Assembly: GCA_019671135.1 (NCBI GenBank)
Contig: JAHRHY010000006.1
Coordinates: 496,001 to 560,000, forward strand
Origin: Linnemannia hyalina
Taxonomy: Eukaryota > Mortierellomycota > Mortierellomycetes > Mortierellales > Mortierellaceae
Length of the DNA stretch: 64,000 bases
Reading direction: 5' to 3'
Shown: in pieces, positions 45,666 through 56,197 of the stretch
Layout of the letters: the number at the start of each line of letters is the position of its first letter
Numbering within the stretch: position 1 is the first letter of the stretch
Program-made: the position numbers and the translations under genes
The notes under the pieces: model-generated
Databases searched by the model: none
Seen by the model: the letters and a program-made list of their open reading frames with translations, nothing else
Told to the model about the DNA's origin: nothing

Positions 45666-48375
45666 TTAGAGACTCATGCTTCTCAACCGGACAGAGTCCG
45701 TGACACCCATACCCCATGCCTTGGGATCCAACTTGAACGCCTGCAAGGGGTCTGACTCCTTCTTCTTGCCACCAGGTGCATGGAATCCTCGGAAAGTATA
45801 TCCAGCAAAGGCCAACTTCTTCCTCATATCTAGCAATCTCCTGCCCTCGTTCTTGTTGCCCAACAATGGGTCCCGGATGACTCGCTCCTCGCCCTCTGGT
45901 GCGGCCATCGGGTTATCATCAACCATCTCGTCAAAGTATCTCGTGTCTGCGGGGTCCTTCAATGCAGGCTGGAACGGTGGATTTTGCGAACGAAGACTGG
46001 CCCAGTCGATGCCTCGGAACCAAGGATGGTTCTTGATCTCGGATGCGTCGCCCAATCCTTGGCTGTTCATGCTCTGGTTCAAGAGCTGTTGCTGTTGCTG
46101 CATCAGGTGGGGCGAGACGGTCGACCACCGTTTGGTCGAGTTGTGGGCGACGGGTGGCGAACGACCGAGACGGAACTCCTTTTCACAGATGAGTTTCTCG
46201 ATCAGATCTTGGACCTCGCGCGAGACTTTGGGCTTGGCGGGGAAGCGGAGGGTCTGTCGCCAGTTGATGATCTTGAGACGTGTCGTATGGCGAGATTTGG
46301 AAATAAAGGGAGGATATCCGTACAGCATCTCAAACATAATGACCTAAGGAAGTAAAAAAAAAAAAGATAGAGGAATTAGTCGAGTGCTTTCCTTGGAACA
46401 AGCACTTGGTAACAAAAAAAAGGGGGGGGGGAATAAACAACTTACCCCGAGACTCCACCAGTCGCATCCGCGATCATATCCAGTGCCGCGAAGAACCTCG
46501 GGTGCCATGTAGTTGTTGGTGCCGACAACCGAGAACGCCATCTTCTTTCTGTTACGATCGCGCCAGGTCAGGATACTCTGGTTGGCTGGAGGTCGGCCTG
46601 TTGATTGCGAAAAGTCCTCGTCGTCCAGGTTCCATGCCAGGGCTGCCTTGGTGTTGCCAGGCTTCTTGCGAGGCTTGAGCGTGTCGGTGTTCTCGAGATC
46701 GATACCAGTCTTGCGCAGCAGTGCTCGTCTTTGCGATTCGTAGTAAGCCGTGTCGTGAGCCCAATGGAAGTCGGTGGCGAGACCAAAGTCTGACAGCTTG
46801 ATATGGCCCTCCTTGTTGAACAAAAAGTTGTCGGGCTATGAGTGCAAGGGACAGAGATATTGGAAGAAATATTAGCACCGAGCGCTTTACATGGCGACGC
46901 AAGAACATGAAATGTCGTACAAGAAAGGGGCCTTACCTTGATGTCACGATGAATGTAGCCTAGTTTGTGCGCCTCCTCGATGCAGAGGACCATCTCGGCG
47001 ACGTAAAACTTGGCAAAGTCCTCCTCAAAGATGTCTTTCTCAATCAGCAGGTTCAGCAAATCTCCTCCAGACATGTACTCCATGACCAGGTAAAGGTGGT
47101 CCGCATCCTGGAAGGAATAAATCAACTTAACAATCCACACCGCCGACTCGGATGCAGCCGTCATCAGGTCGCGCTCGGCTCGAACGTGTCCCTCTTGGCC
47201 CTTCTTGAGCATATCGGCCTTGCGCATGACCTTCATGGCAAAGTACAGACCTGTGTCCTTCTCCTGGACTAGCTTGACCACACCAAAGGCACCATGGCCA
47301 ATCGTCTTCAAGATCAAGAACGAATTGACCGAAATTTTCTCACGCAGCAGGCGCATGTAATCGGTCTCGTTGGCCATCCACTCCTGCCGCATCTCTGTCT
47401 TGTGTTCCTCAGAGATACCCAAAGTCTCGAGTTGGCGCTCCAATTGAAGCCGACGGCGCGAACGTCCTGAGGGATTTGTCAACAGACGATGATAGTAGCT
47501 CTCAAAGAATATCTTTGTCGACGACGACTGCTCGACGGTCGAGAGGGAGGGGACGGCCGACCGCTCAATCTCGTCATTGCTCCAGCCTGCGCCGACAGAG
47601 ACTCCCTCCGAGTCATCATTCTCTGCAATCACAAAGGTCGCATAGGAAGCATCGCGTTGGTGAGGGTTGGCCTGGGCGAGTTTGGTATGGAAGGTTGGGC
47701 CTTTGAGGGTCTCGGGCGGGGTCGCAAAGATGGACGAGTCCTCTTGTTTTACCAAATCGAACTTGAGCTGGGAGACTTTGGACGGAACTCGAAGCGAAGG
47801 GAGGGGCAAACATGAACAGGGCGCATTAGCGCGACGATATTCTTTTCCTTTTCTTTTCTTTTCAAAGTAAAAAGCAATTGAAGAGGGAGATAATGCTCAC
47901 CTGGCATTTTTCCGGCACTGGGGTTCCTCATCCATTCCTTGAAGATGATTGTCGCCTCCTCTTCGGTCTCAGTATGGATGAGATGCTCAAAGTTCTTGGG
48001 CTCGGAGATCATGTTCTTGGAAATGCGTCTTTTGGCGGTCGTACTTGTGAACGAGAAGGTCTTGCCTAGAGTTGAACGTGGTGACAAAAAGTAGTGTAAG
48101 TTCATCATGGCATGGTCAGACGGTCAGATAAACACAGACAGAGCCCACACGGCGATCAACGCCCAGATTCACAGTCCGCCCACACCCTCCCTTCAGGCAC
48201 CACTACCCTCATGGCCTTGTTAACATGCAATTGCATTTCACTTGCCATTCTCAAGAAGCGACATCATATGGTGAGCAAAAGTGCCAAAGTTGATTTGCGA
48301 GGGTTGCTGTTGTTGCTGCCGCGCCGAGGCGGCGCTTCTTGGAGGGGACTGTGGATATCCTGCAGCCATAGCCAT
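45666..48375 (-). CDS. NDR-family protein kinase with N-terminal CRIB motif
   Basis: Ser/Thr kinase of the NDR/LATS class (relatives: Cbk1, Orb6, Dbf2), which controls polarity and cell separation with Mob proteins. Five exons: 48375-48246, 48065-47901, 47787-46937, 46835-46446 and 46343-45666, 737 aa. Residues 63-74 read ISEPKNFEHLIH, a full match to the CRIB consensus ISxPxxFxHxxH. A Mob-binding NTR spans about 190-245. Kinase motifs: GHGAFG (about 262-267), AMKVM, HRDIKPDN (378-385), DFG (398-400). An NDR-type insert before the activation loop contains basic WRDRNRKKMAFSVVGT (Ser484 is the expected autophosphorylation site). The hydrophobic motif is FAGYTFRGF (Thr695). Intron 1 uses a GC donor (AATG followed by GCAAGT); the start is ATG 48375. 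Cbk1 or Dbf2 subfamily cannot be decided. Confidence 0.9.
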
Positions 48376-50040
48376 CTTGACGAAGGGTGACGAGGAGGGC
48401 GAGTACGTGAGGAAGCTGGTAAGGAAAGTTGCTTGCGGCAATGATGGGTGTCGTCAGGAACAGGTCAGGCTGGGAAGAGAAAGGTGGGTGCGGGGGGTCC
48501 GAGAAGGCAATTGGAAGGAGAAAGGGGATTGGCGAAAGTCGACAAAAAGAGAGGGGAGGCGAGGCAAGGGTGCAAAAGATAGCCAGGAACGAAAATTGTC
48601 GAACAGGAGAAAATGAAAACAGGAAAAGGAAAAAAGAAGGAAAGGTCCAGGAGAAAAAAAAAGGTGATGATAAACAGACACTTCTGTCAGTCCAGCCCTG
48701 TGTTGCTGCTGCGATGCGCTGCGTTGTTGTTGTTGCTTTCTTGCTCCTCACCGCCCCCTCTCCCTTTCCATATTTTTTTGTATTGAATAGAAACTGCACC
48801 AGCCATCAGACGTGAGCGAATGACTCAAGGAGCAGATCTCAGTGGATGGGAGGGGGCACAAGAGGGGGGGTGAATCCTCGCAGCTCTGGTCAGCCATGAT
48901 CACCCCATTCGCTGTTCTTCTTTTTTGTTATTGTTGTTTGTTTGTGTGTGTCAGTACCAAGTGTAGGCTACGAAAAAAAAAAAAAAAAAAATAGGGGCAA
49001 GAAAAGGAGAGGAGCGATGTCCACGCCCGTCCCTGACTACAGCAGCATGCCCACCTGCTGTTGGACGGGCCTTCTCCAGACGACTCTGTCACGGTTACGT
49101 TATGCATGTTCGACTGCTGCGAGCTAGTTCTCGGGCTTTGCTAACTCTTGCCGTCATCTCCGGGAGCGCGAGGACGTTGTCTACCCTTGCAGGTTGATCT
49201 ATTAACTACAAACCAGATGACGGGAACAGGTCCTCACTCCACAAGCATACGTCTCTTTCTGTTCTCGAGACCTTATGGTCATTCAAACCAGCGAGGAGGA
49301 ACCTTTCTTCATTTTATTGTTGGCAACCTGTCAGTACATTCACCATCATAAACAACCACAGACACCAACAGCGACAAGAATGCCCTTCCTTGGGATCAAA
49401 CCGTTGGGGTGATGGGACGTAAGGTTCTCTTTTTGTTTGTTTTTTCAGGCACCAGCGGTAGTGATCATAGCGAGGCACCTTATTTGAAACTCCACAAATC
49501 CAGACACTCAAACAAAGGTCTCATAGAAAATGGCCGACGACGGACTCCTGCTGCGAATGTCATCATCAATGCTTTCACCTGGTGACCCGAAAAGCCCCTA
49601 TCCAGCCCTCCCTCCCTCCTTCCTTGTTTGCCCCTTTACAAAACCGATCGCCCTCAAACCGCAAAGTAAAATAAAAAAGGTACTACAATAGCAGTGACAG
49701 TCATGGATCAACCGCTTAGCCCCACCAAAACGACATGCCGTTGTGAACCTGACCTTCTTTTTTTCTCTCTCTCTCTCTCCGTCTCCCTTTTCTTTGATCA
49801 TTTCCCGCCATTTTTTATCCATTACTGCTCCTGTTGTTCCTTTGTCGGCTTTCTTCCCTCCTGTTCCTGTGAAAGCTGATCAATTGAGGGCTACCATGTC
49901 TTTTGTAGGATTTATCTGTTTCCTGTTTTGCTTCCATCTGCTGCCTGCCTGCCACCTGCCTCCTGAATACTTCAGTTTCCGCGCTCCAAACAAATGCAAT
50001 AGGTGAATTGTAGAAGAAAAAGCTGTACCCTTTTTATTAT
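48376..50040. other. 1.7 kb intergenic region upstream of the NDR kinase
   Basis: No protein gene supported. 48400-48700 is purine-rich (CT-rich leader of the kinase on the minus strand). Also present: a run of 19 A at 48973-48991, an inverted repeat at 49025-49070, and a CT-rich plus-strand block at 49600-49870 that lacks a following gene. Confidence 0.5.
49025..49070. repeat. Inverted repeat able to form a hairpin
   Basis: Arms GCCCGTCC (49025-49032) and GGACGGGC (49063-49070) pair perfectly over 8 bases, and inner arms CAGCAG (49040-49045) and CTGCTG (49055-49060) pair over 6 bases. The loop is 9 bases, with an asymmetric bulge (7 and 2 bases) between the stems. Confidence 0.6.
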
Positions 50041-50535
50041 CTACTCAATATCAAACGACACAACGACCCCATTCTCCTGTATCCTCTCATCGCCAGCATC
50101 CTCCGAGAGCAGAATCCCAGCCTGTGTACCGATATCGCGCAAGGAACGTTCTGTGATCGACTTGATATCGACCCTCCGTGAGTGAACCTTGCCGTCCTTG
50201 GGTAGGCGAATGGGCCCCCTGATGGCGAGCCCTGGGGCGGCTTGAATGGTGTCCATGAGTCGTTGGAAGGTCGCGTTCAGTTTTGTGGTGCTTTCGGATT
50301 GCAGCGTAATGGAAAAGTCGGCTTTGAGGGCTATGGTTGAGGTTGCTTCGGTGGGAGAGAGAGACTGCGGTACTGAGGCGGGAGGGTAGTCAAGAGAGGA
50401 GGAAGAATACGGGGTTGTTGTTGGTGGACCTGGACTTTGAGGGGTTCGTTGTGATGTTGAGTTGATCGTTGAGGAGTGTGATGCTGAAGTGGTTGGATGA
50501 CTCAGCAGTGGATTTGGCGGACTTGTAAGTGTCAT
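50041..50535 (-). CDS. Small hypothetical protein
   Basis: Single-exon frame of 164 aa from the ATG at 50535; the longer frame upstream (to 50754) is low-complexity and contains a His/Thr/Ala stretch typical of leader sequence. The first 75 residues are Ser/Pro/Thr-rich. The last 85 look folded: TIALKADFSITLQSESTTKL, LMDTIQAAPGLAIRGPIRLP, then SRRVDIKSITERSLRDIG. The beta-alpha-beta pattern with GPIRLP faintly recalls ribosomal protein uS10, but key residues are not convincing, so I leave it unassigned. Confidence 0.6.
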   Translation of the reverse strand: MTLTSPPNPLLSHPTTSASHSSTINSTSQRTPQSPGPPTTTPYSSSSLDYPPASVPQSLSPTEATSTIALKADFSITLQSESTTKLNATFQRLMDTIQAAPGLAIRGPIRLPKDGKVHSRRVDIKSITERSLRDIGTQAGILLSEDAGDERIQENGVVVSFDIE

Positions 50536-51335
50536 TGTGCGTGTAAGTTTAGAGTGCGTGTGTTGAAGCGAAGTGAGGTTGGTCTCCTTAGTCCTTGTCT
50601 GTCTTTTGCCTTGGGGTTCCTGGCTGCGTGGTTCCTGTGTTGCTGACGAGTGCTTGTCCTTGGGTGCGTGTGTGTGTGCGTGAGTATGTTGAAGAGTTTT
50701 GTGTCCTCTGAAACTTGGGAAAAAAGAAGGCTGGCGTGACTGCGAACACAACATCGCATCGACTTGAAGAAACGGAGATCCAAACAGAACAGGTCACCTC
50801 TCAAAGAACATAATGCGGCTTCTCAAGGACGGACCAGGCTGGATATCGGATCAATGCAACGTCAGCAGCAAAGGCTGACAAGACTGCGGCCAGATAACAA
50901 CTAATAGTATCTCTTCAAAGACACATACGCCCCCGCACTCCGCTTTGCCTGACGAACGACCAATTGGTTGAACAAAGTAGAACGCATACTTCGCCTATCT
51001 TTCGGTGGCAAACCTAATTTTGCTCATTACCCCGGATACACAACTACGAACTGCTCTTTACCATAAGACCCGCTAATAAAGCTAATGCACGAGCATCTAT
51101 TAACCTCCAATCCACCACTCCATAACATCTCAACAGATTCCGCTACTGCGGCTCGTTTTAATGGGAAGCCGCAGTCAATCTGTCAAAAAAATCCTAACTT
51201 TCAAACCTCAGTGTGCAAAAGAAACAGATCGATGGAGGACAAAGCAATTGAGAAATGCGAGACTGGCGCAGAAGAATAGGCCAGGGTCCCCGTCTTGCGC
51301 TTTATAAGTACTTCCCTATATTCCTCAACCTTCAA
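50536..51335. other. Divergent promoter region: hypothetical gene / F-box copy 2
   Basis: No gene seen. A TATA-like TTTATAAG lies about 35 bases before the F-box start codon. Confidence 0.45.
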
Positions 51336-53894
51336 ATGACCTCGTCTTTCACCCCTTCTCTTTCTTCCTCCTCATTCTCTTCTTCCTCTTCCCCTGCATC
51401 CATGCACTCCTTGTACAACTATGATTTCGAGTATGATGATCGTAATGACTCCGATCCTCATGCTGCCAAAGTCGAATACAACTACCTCTACAATCCCGAC
51501 ACTGAGACCTACGAGGCATACACCAACCACGACGACTTTGACGATTACTATGACAACAACGAGCCCGAGGACGACTACGATGACTACGACGACATCCGCT
51601 TCGTTCCTCCCTCGCCTCACAAGCCCAAGTCAAAGCGAAACAACAAAACCCCCAAGCCCATGACTCTCAAGAAGCAACCGTTCGAAACCAAGGTCATTCA
51701 ACCTCTCCTCGAATCCCCACAACCGCCCGAGCTCCCACTTGAGATCCTCGAGTTCGTCTGCACTCATCTCAGCCAGACTACACTCCGATACGGCGTTAAT
51801 CGAGTCTGCAAGAAGTGGCACGAGGTCTCCAATCGGTTCATACGTCGTGCTGGCATCTGGAAACCTGTCAATGGCGCACAGGAACTCCTTCTTCAACAAT
51901 GGTCCAAGTTCGACACCCTTGAACTATGGTTCAATACGGATCCCGAGTTTATGTCAGCCTACATCGCGGGCTATATCAACCATGCCTTTTGGGAGTCATT
52001 CGCTGCAGCCATCACAGCACCAACGCCGACTGAACTGGACACCCAATCGGACAACACTAATGACAAAAAGTCGGATTCGTCTGGGCCTTCATCCTTCCTC
52101 CTCCAGACCATTCGTCATCTGGAAATGCGAGGAAAAACTATGGGCTATGGCGATGTCGCGCTAAAATTCCGAGGTCATCTCCAGTTTATTGAGTCCTTTA
52201 CGATCACGACAACACAGTACTATACCTACATCCCTCTCTTCACTATCCTCAAAGATTTTCCCTCTCTCAGGAGTTTCACCGTCGACCTTCCATACACAAC
52301 TTACGCTCAGGTGAAGCACGGCGACGATGACGACCTTATCGGCGACCAACCTGAACCAGCTATCAACCCAGAGACCGCCCACTTCCCGCGCAAGCCATGG
52401 GTCATTCCTCCCCCCAAGGTGTTCCCGGACCGGTATCGACTGCAGCGGTTTAGTGTCTCCGGTGTCGGCACCCATCTACGAGTCCTGGAGCGGCTGCTTG
52501 TCACCTGCCCTGACCTGCGCGTGTTCAATGCTAATAACAATATTGTCAACATGCACATTCGCCAGCTAAGCGTAGACGCCGAACGCAATGCTCGACATCG
52601 GTTGATAGATCTGGCAGCCAAGCATTGTACCTTGTTGGAATGGTTCAACTTTCATCGACTCCAACACACGCCCACAGACGAAGCGCATCTCGAAAATATC
52701 GTCCGCACATTTCCAAACCACAAGTTCCTGTCGATGACCCTAGGCGGCAACCAAGTGACGACGCTAGGCAACCCTTCCTCGCGGGATATTCTGTCGAAAA
52801 TCACTGTTCTGGACATCCAGCCGTCACCGTATATGCCTCAGCAGGCCCACTTACTAAACAGGATCCTCTGTCTGACTCCCAACCTCTTGCATCTGCATGG
52901 CATTAAGGCTCATTTTTGGACAGGCTGTCTTTGGCAGCCTCCAGCACCCGTCCAGCCTGCACCCAAGCTTCTCTTCAACAATGTTCGAGACCGAAAGCGA
53001 TACGAGCGCAACGCGCGACGAGAGGCGCGACAACAAGCTCTAGCTCGCTATCGGTCCACCCTTGCCACTACCACCACCAACGAGAGCGAGATGGACGTGA
53101 ACAACACCCTTGCCGGCGATCCTTCTACTCCTGTCACCTGGCAAGTCTACAACCTCAAAACACTGGAATTGAGCCTCACTGGCGGAAGTACCATGGTCGA
53201 CTTTACCGACTACGTCTCTCGGCACCGGCTCTTCCGCAACCTCGTCACTCTCAACCTTCTCATTCCTTCGCTCAAGGTCGGACAGCGCGTCAACTTCGCC
53301 GACCCCAAGAGATCTGCAGCCATTACTGCTACTTCCTCTGCCACCACAACTCCAGCTCCTGTTGTCGCTCATCCACCCGAGCCAGAGCGGTACCCGAACG
53401 AGTTGCTTGCCTTACGCTCGCTGCGGTGTCTTGAGGAGTGTATCCTGCGTACAATGGAAGTTCCTGGTATGGTCCTCGCCAAGGATTTTGAGTTCCTGCG
53501 AAGGAAGGAGGACTTTCAGACTATGTCCTTTATCCCCAAGAGAAGAAAATCCACCACCGCCAAGTCCTTCACCGCGACCGATCCTATTTTCACCGAGCAG
53601 TCTTCATCCGCCTCTCGCAAGAACAAGAAGCGTTCGTCATCGGTCGCAGGCGGCAACGAGAAGGAGATCCTTAACGAAGATGATGAGTATGAGGATGACA
53701 ATGAAGACGACGAGGGTGAGGAACAGGAGCAGGAGCGACTGAAGACGGAGACGTTCTGGCCAAAGCTGAACACCTTCTACGTTTATTCTCATAAGATCCC
53801 GCCTTATATTTGGACCTCCAAGCTGATCGAGGGGATCGAGCAGGCCAGGCCTGGTGTTGCTGTTCGTTTCCAGTACCGTGACATTCTTTTGTAG
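51336..53894 (+). CDS. F-box protein with leucine-rich-repeat-like body (copy 2)
   Basis: Paralogue of the protein at 25691, with the same order: Asp/Tyr-rich N-terminus (25-95), Lys-rich linker with the shared FETKVIQPL, F-box at about 131-168 (ELPLEILEFVCTHLSQTTLRYGVNRVCKKWHEV), irregular leucine-rich body, acidic stretch, and an end with ETFWPKLNTFYVY. 852 aa in one exon from the ATG at 51336; the frame is open further upstream (51255), but that part includes a TATA-like sequence and no conserved residues. Probably an SCF substrate adaptor. Copies 1 and 2 share LVTCPDLRVFN, AKHC, YRLFRN or HRLFRN, and NELLALRSLRCLEEC, so they arose by duplication, but they have diverged considerably. AATAAA follows at about 53906. 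Confidence 0.88.
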   Translation: MTSSFTPSLSSSSFSSSSSPASMHSLYNYDFEYDDRNDSDPHAAKVEYNYLYNPDTETYEAYTNHDDFDDYYDNNEPEDDYDDYDDIRFVPPSPHKPKSKRNNKTPKPMTLKKQPFETKVIQPLLESPQPPELPLEILEFVCTHLSQTTLRYGVNRVCKKWHEVSNRFIRRAGIWKPVNGAQELLLQQWSKFDTLELWFNTDPEFMSAYIAGYINHAFWESFAAAITAPTPTELDTQSDNTNDKKSDSSGPSSFLLQTIRHLEMRGKTMGYGDVALKFRGHLQFIESFTITTTQYYTYIPLFTILKDFPSLRSFTVDLPYTTYAQVKHGDDDDLIGDQPEPAINPETAHFPRKPWVIPPPKVFPDRYRLQRFSVSGVGTHLRVLERLLVTCPDLRVFNANNNIVNMHIRQLSVDAERNARHRLIDLAAKHCTLLEWFNFHRLQHTPTDEAHLENIVRTFPNHKFLSMTLGGNQVTTLGNPSSRDILSKITVLDIQPSPYMPQQAHLLNRILCLTPNLLHLHGIKAHFWTGCLWQPPAPVQPAPKLLFNNVRDRKRYERNARREARQQALARYRSTLATTTTNESEMDVNNTLAGDPSTPVTWQVYNLKTLELSLTGGSTMVDFTDYVSRHRLFRNLVTLNLLIPSLKVGQRVNFADPKRSAAITATSSATTTPAPVVAHPPEPERYPNELLALRSLRCLEECILRTMEVPGMVLAKDFEFLRRKEDFQTMSFIPKRRKSTTAKSFTATDPIFTEQSSSASRKNKKRSSSVAGGNEKEILNEDDEYEDDNEDDEGEEQEQERLKTETFWPKLNTFYVYSHKIPPYIWTSKLIEGIEQARPGVAVRFQYRDILL

Positions 53895-54189
53895 ACTGGC
53901 CAAGTAAATAAAGGAGATGGGCATTGGAGTAATGTAGAGTAAATGAGAATGCGAAGAATTGGCGAAAGTGAGTGCGACTTCAATTTTTTTTTTTCCTAGT
54001 TCAAAGTGCAAGTGGACTTGAGGCATGTATTGTGTGCTGCTTCGCCACTGATAAAGAAGAAATTGATGGATGATTCGTGTCTCGGGGAAGCAGCTTGATC
54101 ATTGAGTGAGACTATGAAGGTTGGTGGCGTTGATTGAGAAGAGTATTCTCTCTTATTTATTGAGCTGCTACCTTTCTTATCCGTCTTTC
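53895..54189. other. 3' flank of F-box copy 2
   Basis: No gene seen; short AT-rich stretch. Confidence 0.5.
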
Positions 54190-55280
54190 TCTGCCTTTGC
54201 TACGCTGCCTCATCCTAGGCGACTCGAACTGAACGGTGTCAGTTTACCGGAATTCGCTTATGGTGCCCAGCAGTTTTTCTGGAGGGCGGTCAGCCGATTC
54301 GAGGAGATCGAGTATTCGGGCTTTGACCAGTCGAGACAAGGACTTAACTTGGATGTGACCTTCAGTCTATTGAAGCGCCTCATATACTTGACACTGGATG
54401 GCAACAACATGCGGAACCATGACATGAGGATGCTGAAATTATGTCGTGGTTTGACGAGACTTAGGTGGTCGAGGACCTTTGAAGACCTCCTGGTCGATGC
54501 ATTTGTTCCTTATCTTGAGCAACCGGCCTGGCCACTCCTGGAGGATCTTGAGTTGGAAAGTGTGGCCCACACAGACGAGGGCTTTTCAGCGATATTCCGC
54601 CATGTGCTGCTTATGAAGCATCTCCGCCTAAATTCAACAACCTTGAACCGGTGTGCTTTGGACAACTTTGAGTGCGTCACTTTGACACCTTGTGGGCCCT
54701 GCGCATGGACATTTGCAGGCACTTTTCGAGTCGGATGGGGCCTGATGTTTTGCCGCATTGCCCTCACCTGGAGAATTTCAAGGCGAGGCATATTTCGGCA
54801 GAGGATCTTCTAGCAACACCACAGCCCTGGGCCTGCCATGGATTGAGACACCTCGAGGTTTCCTTTGATGGGTACATTGACAGACTAGAGTCCAACAATT
54901 GGTTGGTGTTTGAGCAGCTGCTAAGACTGATATTGTTGGAGGAGATTGATGTGAGATCGAGGGATAAAAGGGGCAAAGCTAGGTTCGTTTCCCTTACTAG
55001 GATGCTTCAATAGAGACTGGACTTTGGAATCGAACAGCTTTCGCCTCTAAGACGTCTCTAGAGCCTCCGACTTGATAGTAAGGCTCAGGAACTGAGTAAG
55101 AAGAATGTTGAGTAGATGTTGGAGCATTAGCCTTCACTCGAGTCGATGAAGGGCGGCTTGTCGCTGGAGCGGAAGTTTGAGTATGAATTGAACAGGTTCG
55201 TACAGAGCGAGGGGTCCTTCGTTAGATTTAAGCAAGTTGAACATTATCTACAATTAAGCTCTACAACGAACTTGGTTTCA
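54190..55280 (+). pseudogene. Decayed LRR (F-box-type) gene with TAG-only stops
   Basis: Leucine-rich-repeat remnant with no start region or F-box. First open part: about 54190-54680, with RRLELNGVSLPEFAYGAQQFFW, LKRLIYLTLDGNNMRNHDM and LLEDLELESVAHTDEGFSA. A frameshift between about 54600 and 54690 moves it to the frame with LPHCPHLENFKARHISAEDLL and WACHGLRHLEVSFDGYI. That frame is then cut by four TAG codons at 55011, 55059, 55113 and 55128, but remains protein-like after them (GLSLERKFEYELNRFVQ). No TAA or TGA occurs in this frame up to about 55300. At least two stops sit where tryptophan is expected (VE-stop-MLEH-stop-PSLES). It belongs to an LRR family different from copies 1 and 2. Confidence 0.85.
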
Positions 55281-56197
55281 TTTTTCTCTGAAAGATTGAG
55301 AAGTACATCCATGTTGTTGTGAATGTTGTTGTGAATTCTCGAAGGGTTCCTCTGCAGTCCACATGCGGGGTTTTTTTCTGTATTTCTACACGTTCAGTTC
55401 GTAAGAGATGGGTGTCTATGGATTTTCTGATCTATGGAGGAGAGAGCGCTACATGTGGGATAACTATCCTCTTTCTTTGGAAAGCGTTGAACTTGAATGA
55501 GAGTGCCTTGGTGAGGGACAATGGTTGTGGTCGCTCGGTGATTAGCTGCCATGGTTCAACAGGGAGAGAGAGGAAGAGAGAGGAGTGGATGAGGGACTGA
55601 GGTGAGGATGGTCAGGGAGCGAAGGAAGAGAATAAGAAGAGAGCGAGAGAGAGATGAGAGTGAGGCACTGTTCACACTGGTACCTTCTGCTATGTGTCGA
55701 ATCCGATTCAGGTACGATCTTCTCAACAAGAACAAGGCTGATCGTACTCAACCTGCGTAGACCATTCGCCAGTTCAGTGTTGACACCATACGCGCGATGT
55801 CTCCAGCTCTTAATTGCACCTCATCCCTCTTCTATCCGGCAAAACTAATGTCCTCAATGGGTCCTGCCTTGTCCGCAATTCAAAGGCCAAGCTCATTTGG
55901 CAAGGGCTGGGAACAAAATTAACAACCTTGTCCTCGGTCTTTTTTCTTCTGTCTGTATCTCAATCTTCGGACGTATGTCTCAACCGAAAAAACGTTCTTC
56001 TCTTTCTTCTTTCTTTACTCTTTACTCCCCTCTCCCCTCTCCTCTCTTCTCCCCCATCCCCTCTCCCCTTGTCTTTACTCCAACCGCTGTTGGCTTTCTT
56101 CTCTCTATACCCTTTTTAGTCTTTGTTCTTCATCGCTCCCACTTCTCCCAACTCTACTCATCGCCGTCGTCCATAAGGAACAAGCATATAGCCCACC
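55281..56197. other. Intergenic region upstream of the Ytp1-like gene
   Basis: No gene recognised. 55990-56150 is a strong CT-rich leader directly before the Ytp1-like gene. Confidence 0.5.

Noticed and set aside
54121..54189. Start of the LRR relic frame as a real N-terminus
   Set aside because: Hydrophobic sequence without F-box or conserved start; recognisable LRR sequence begins only near 54190.
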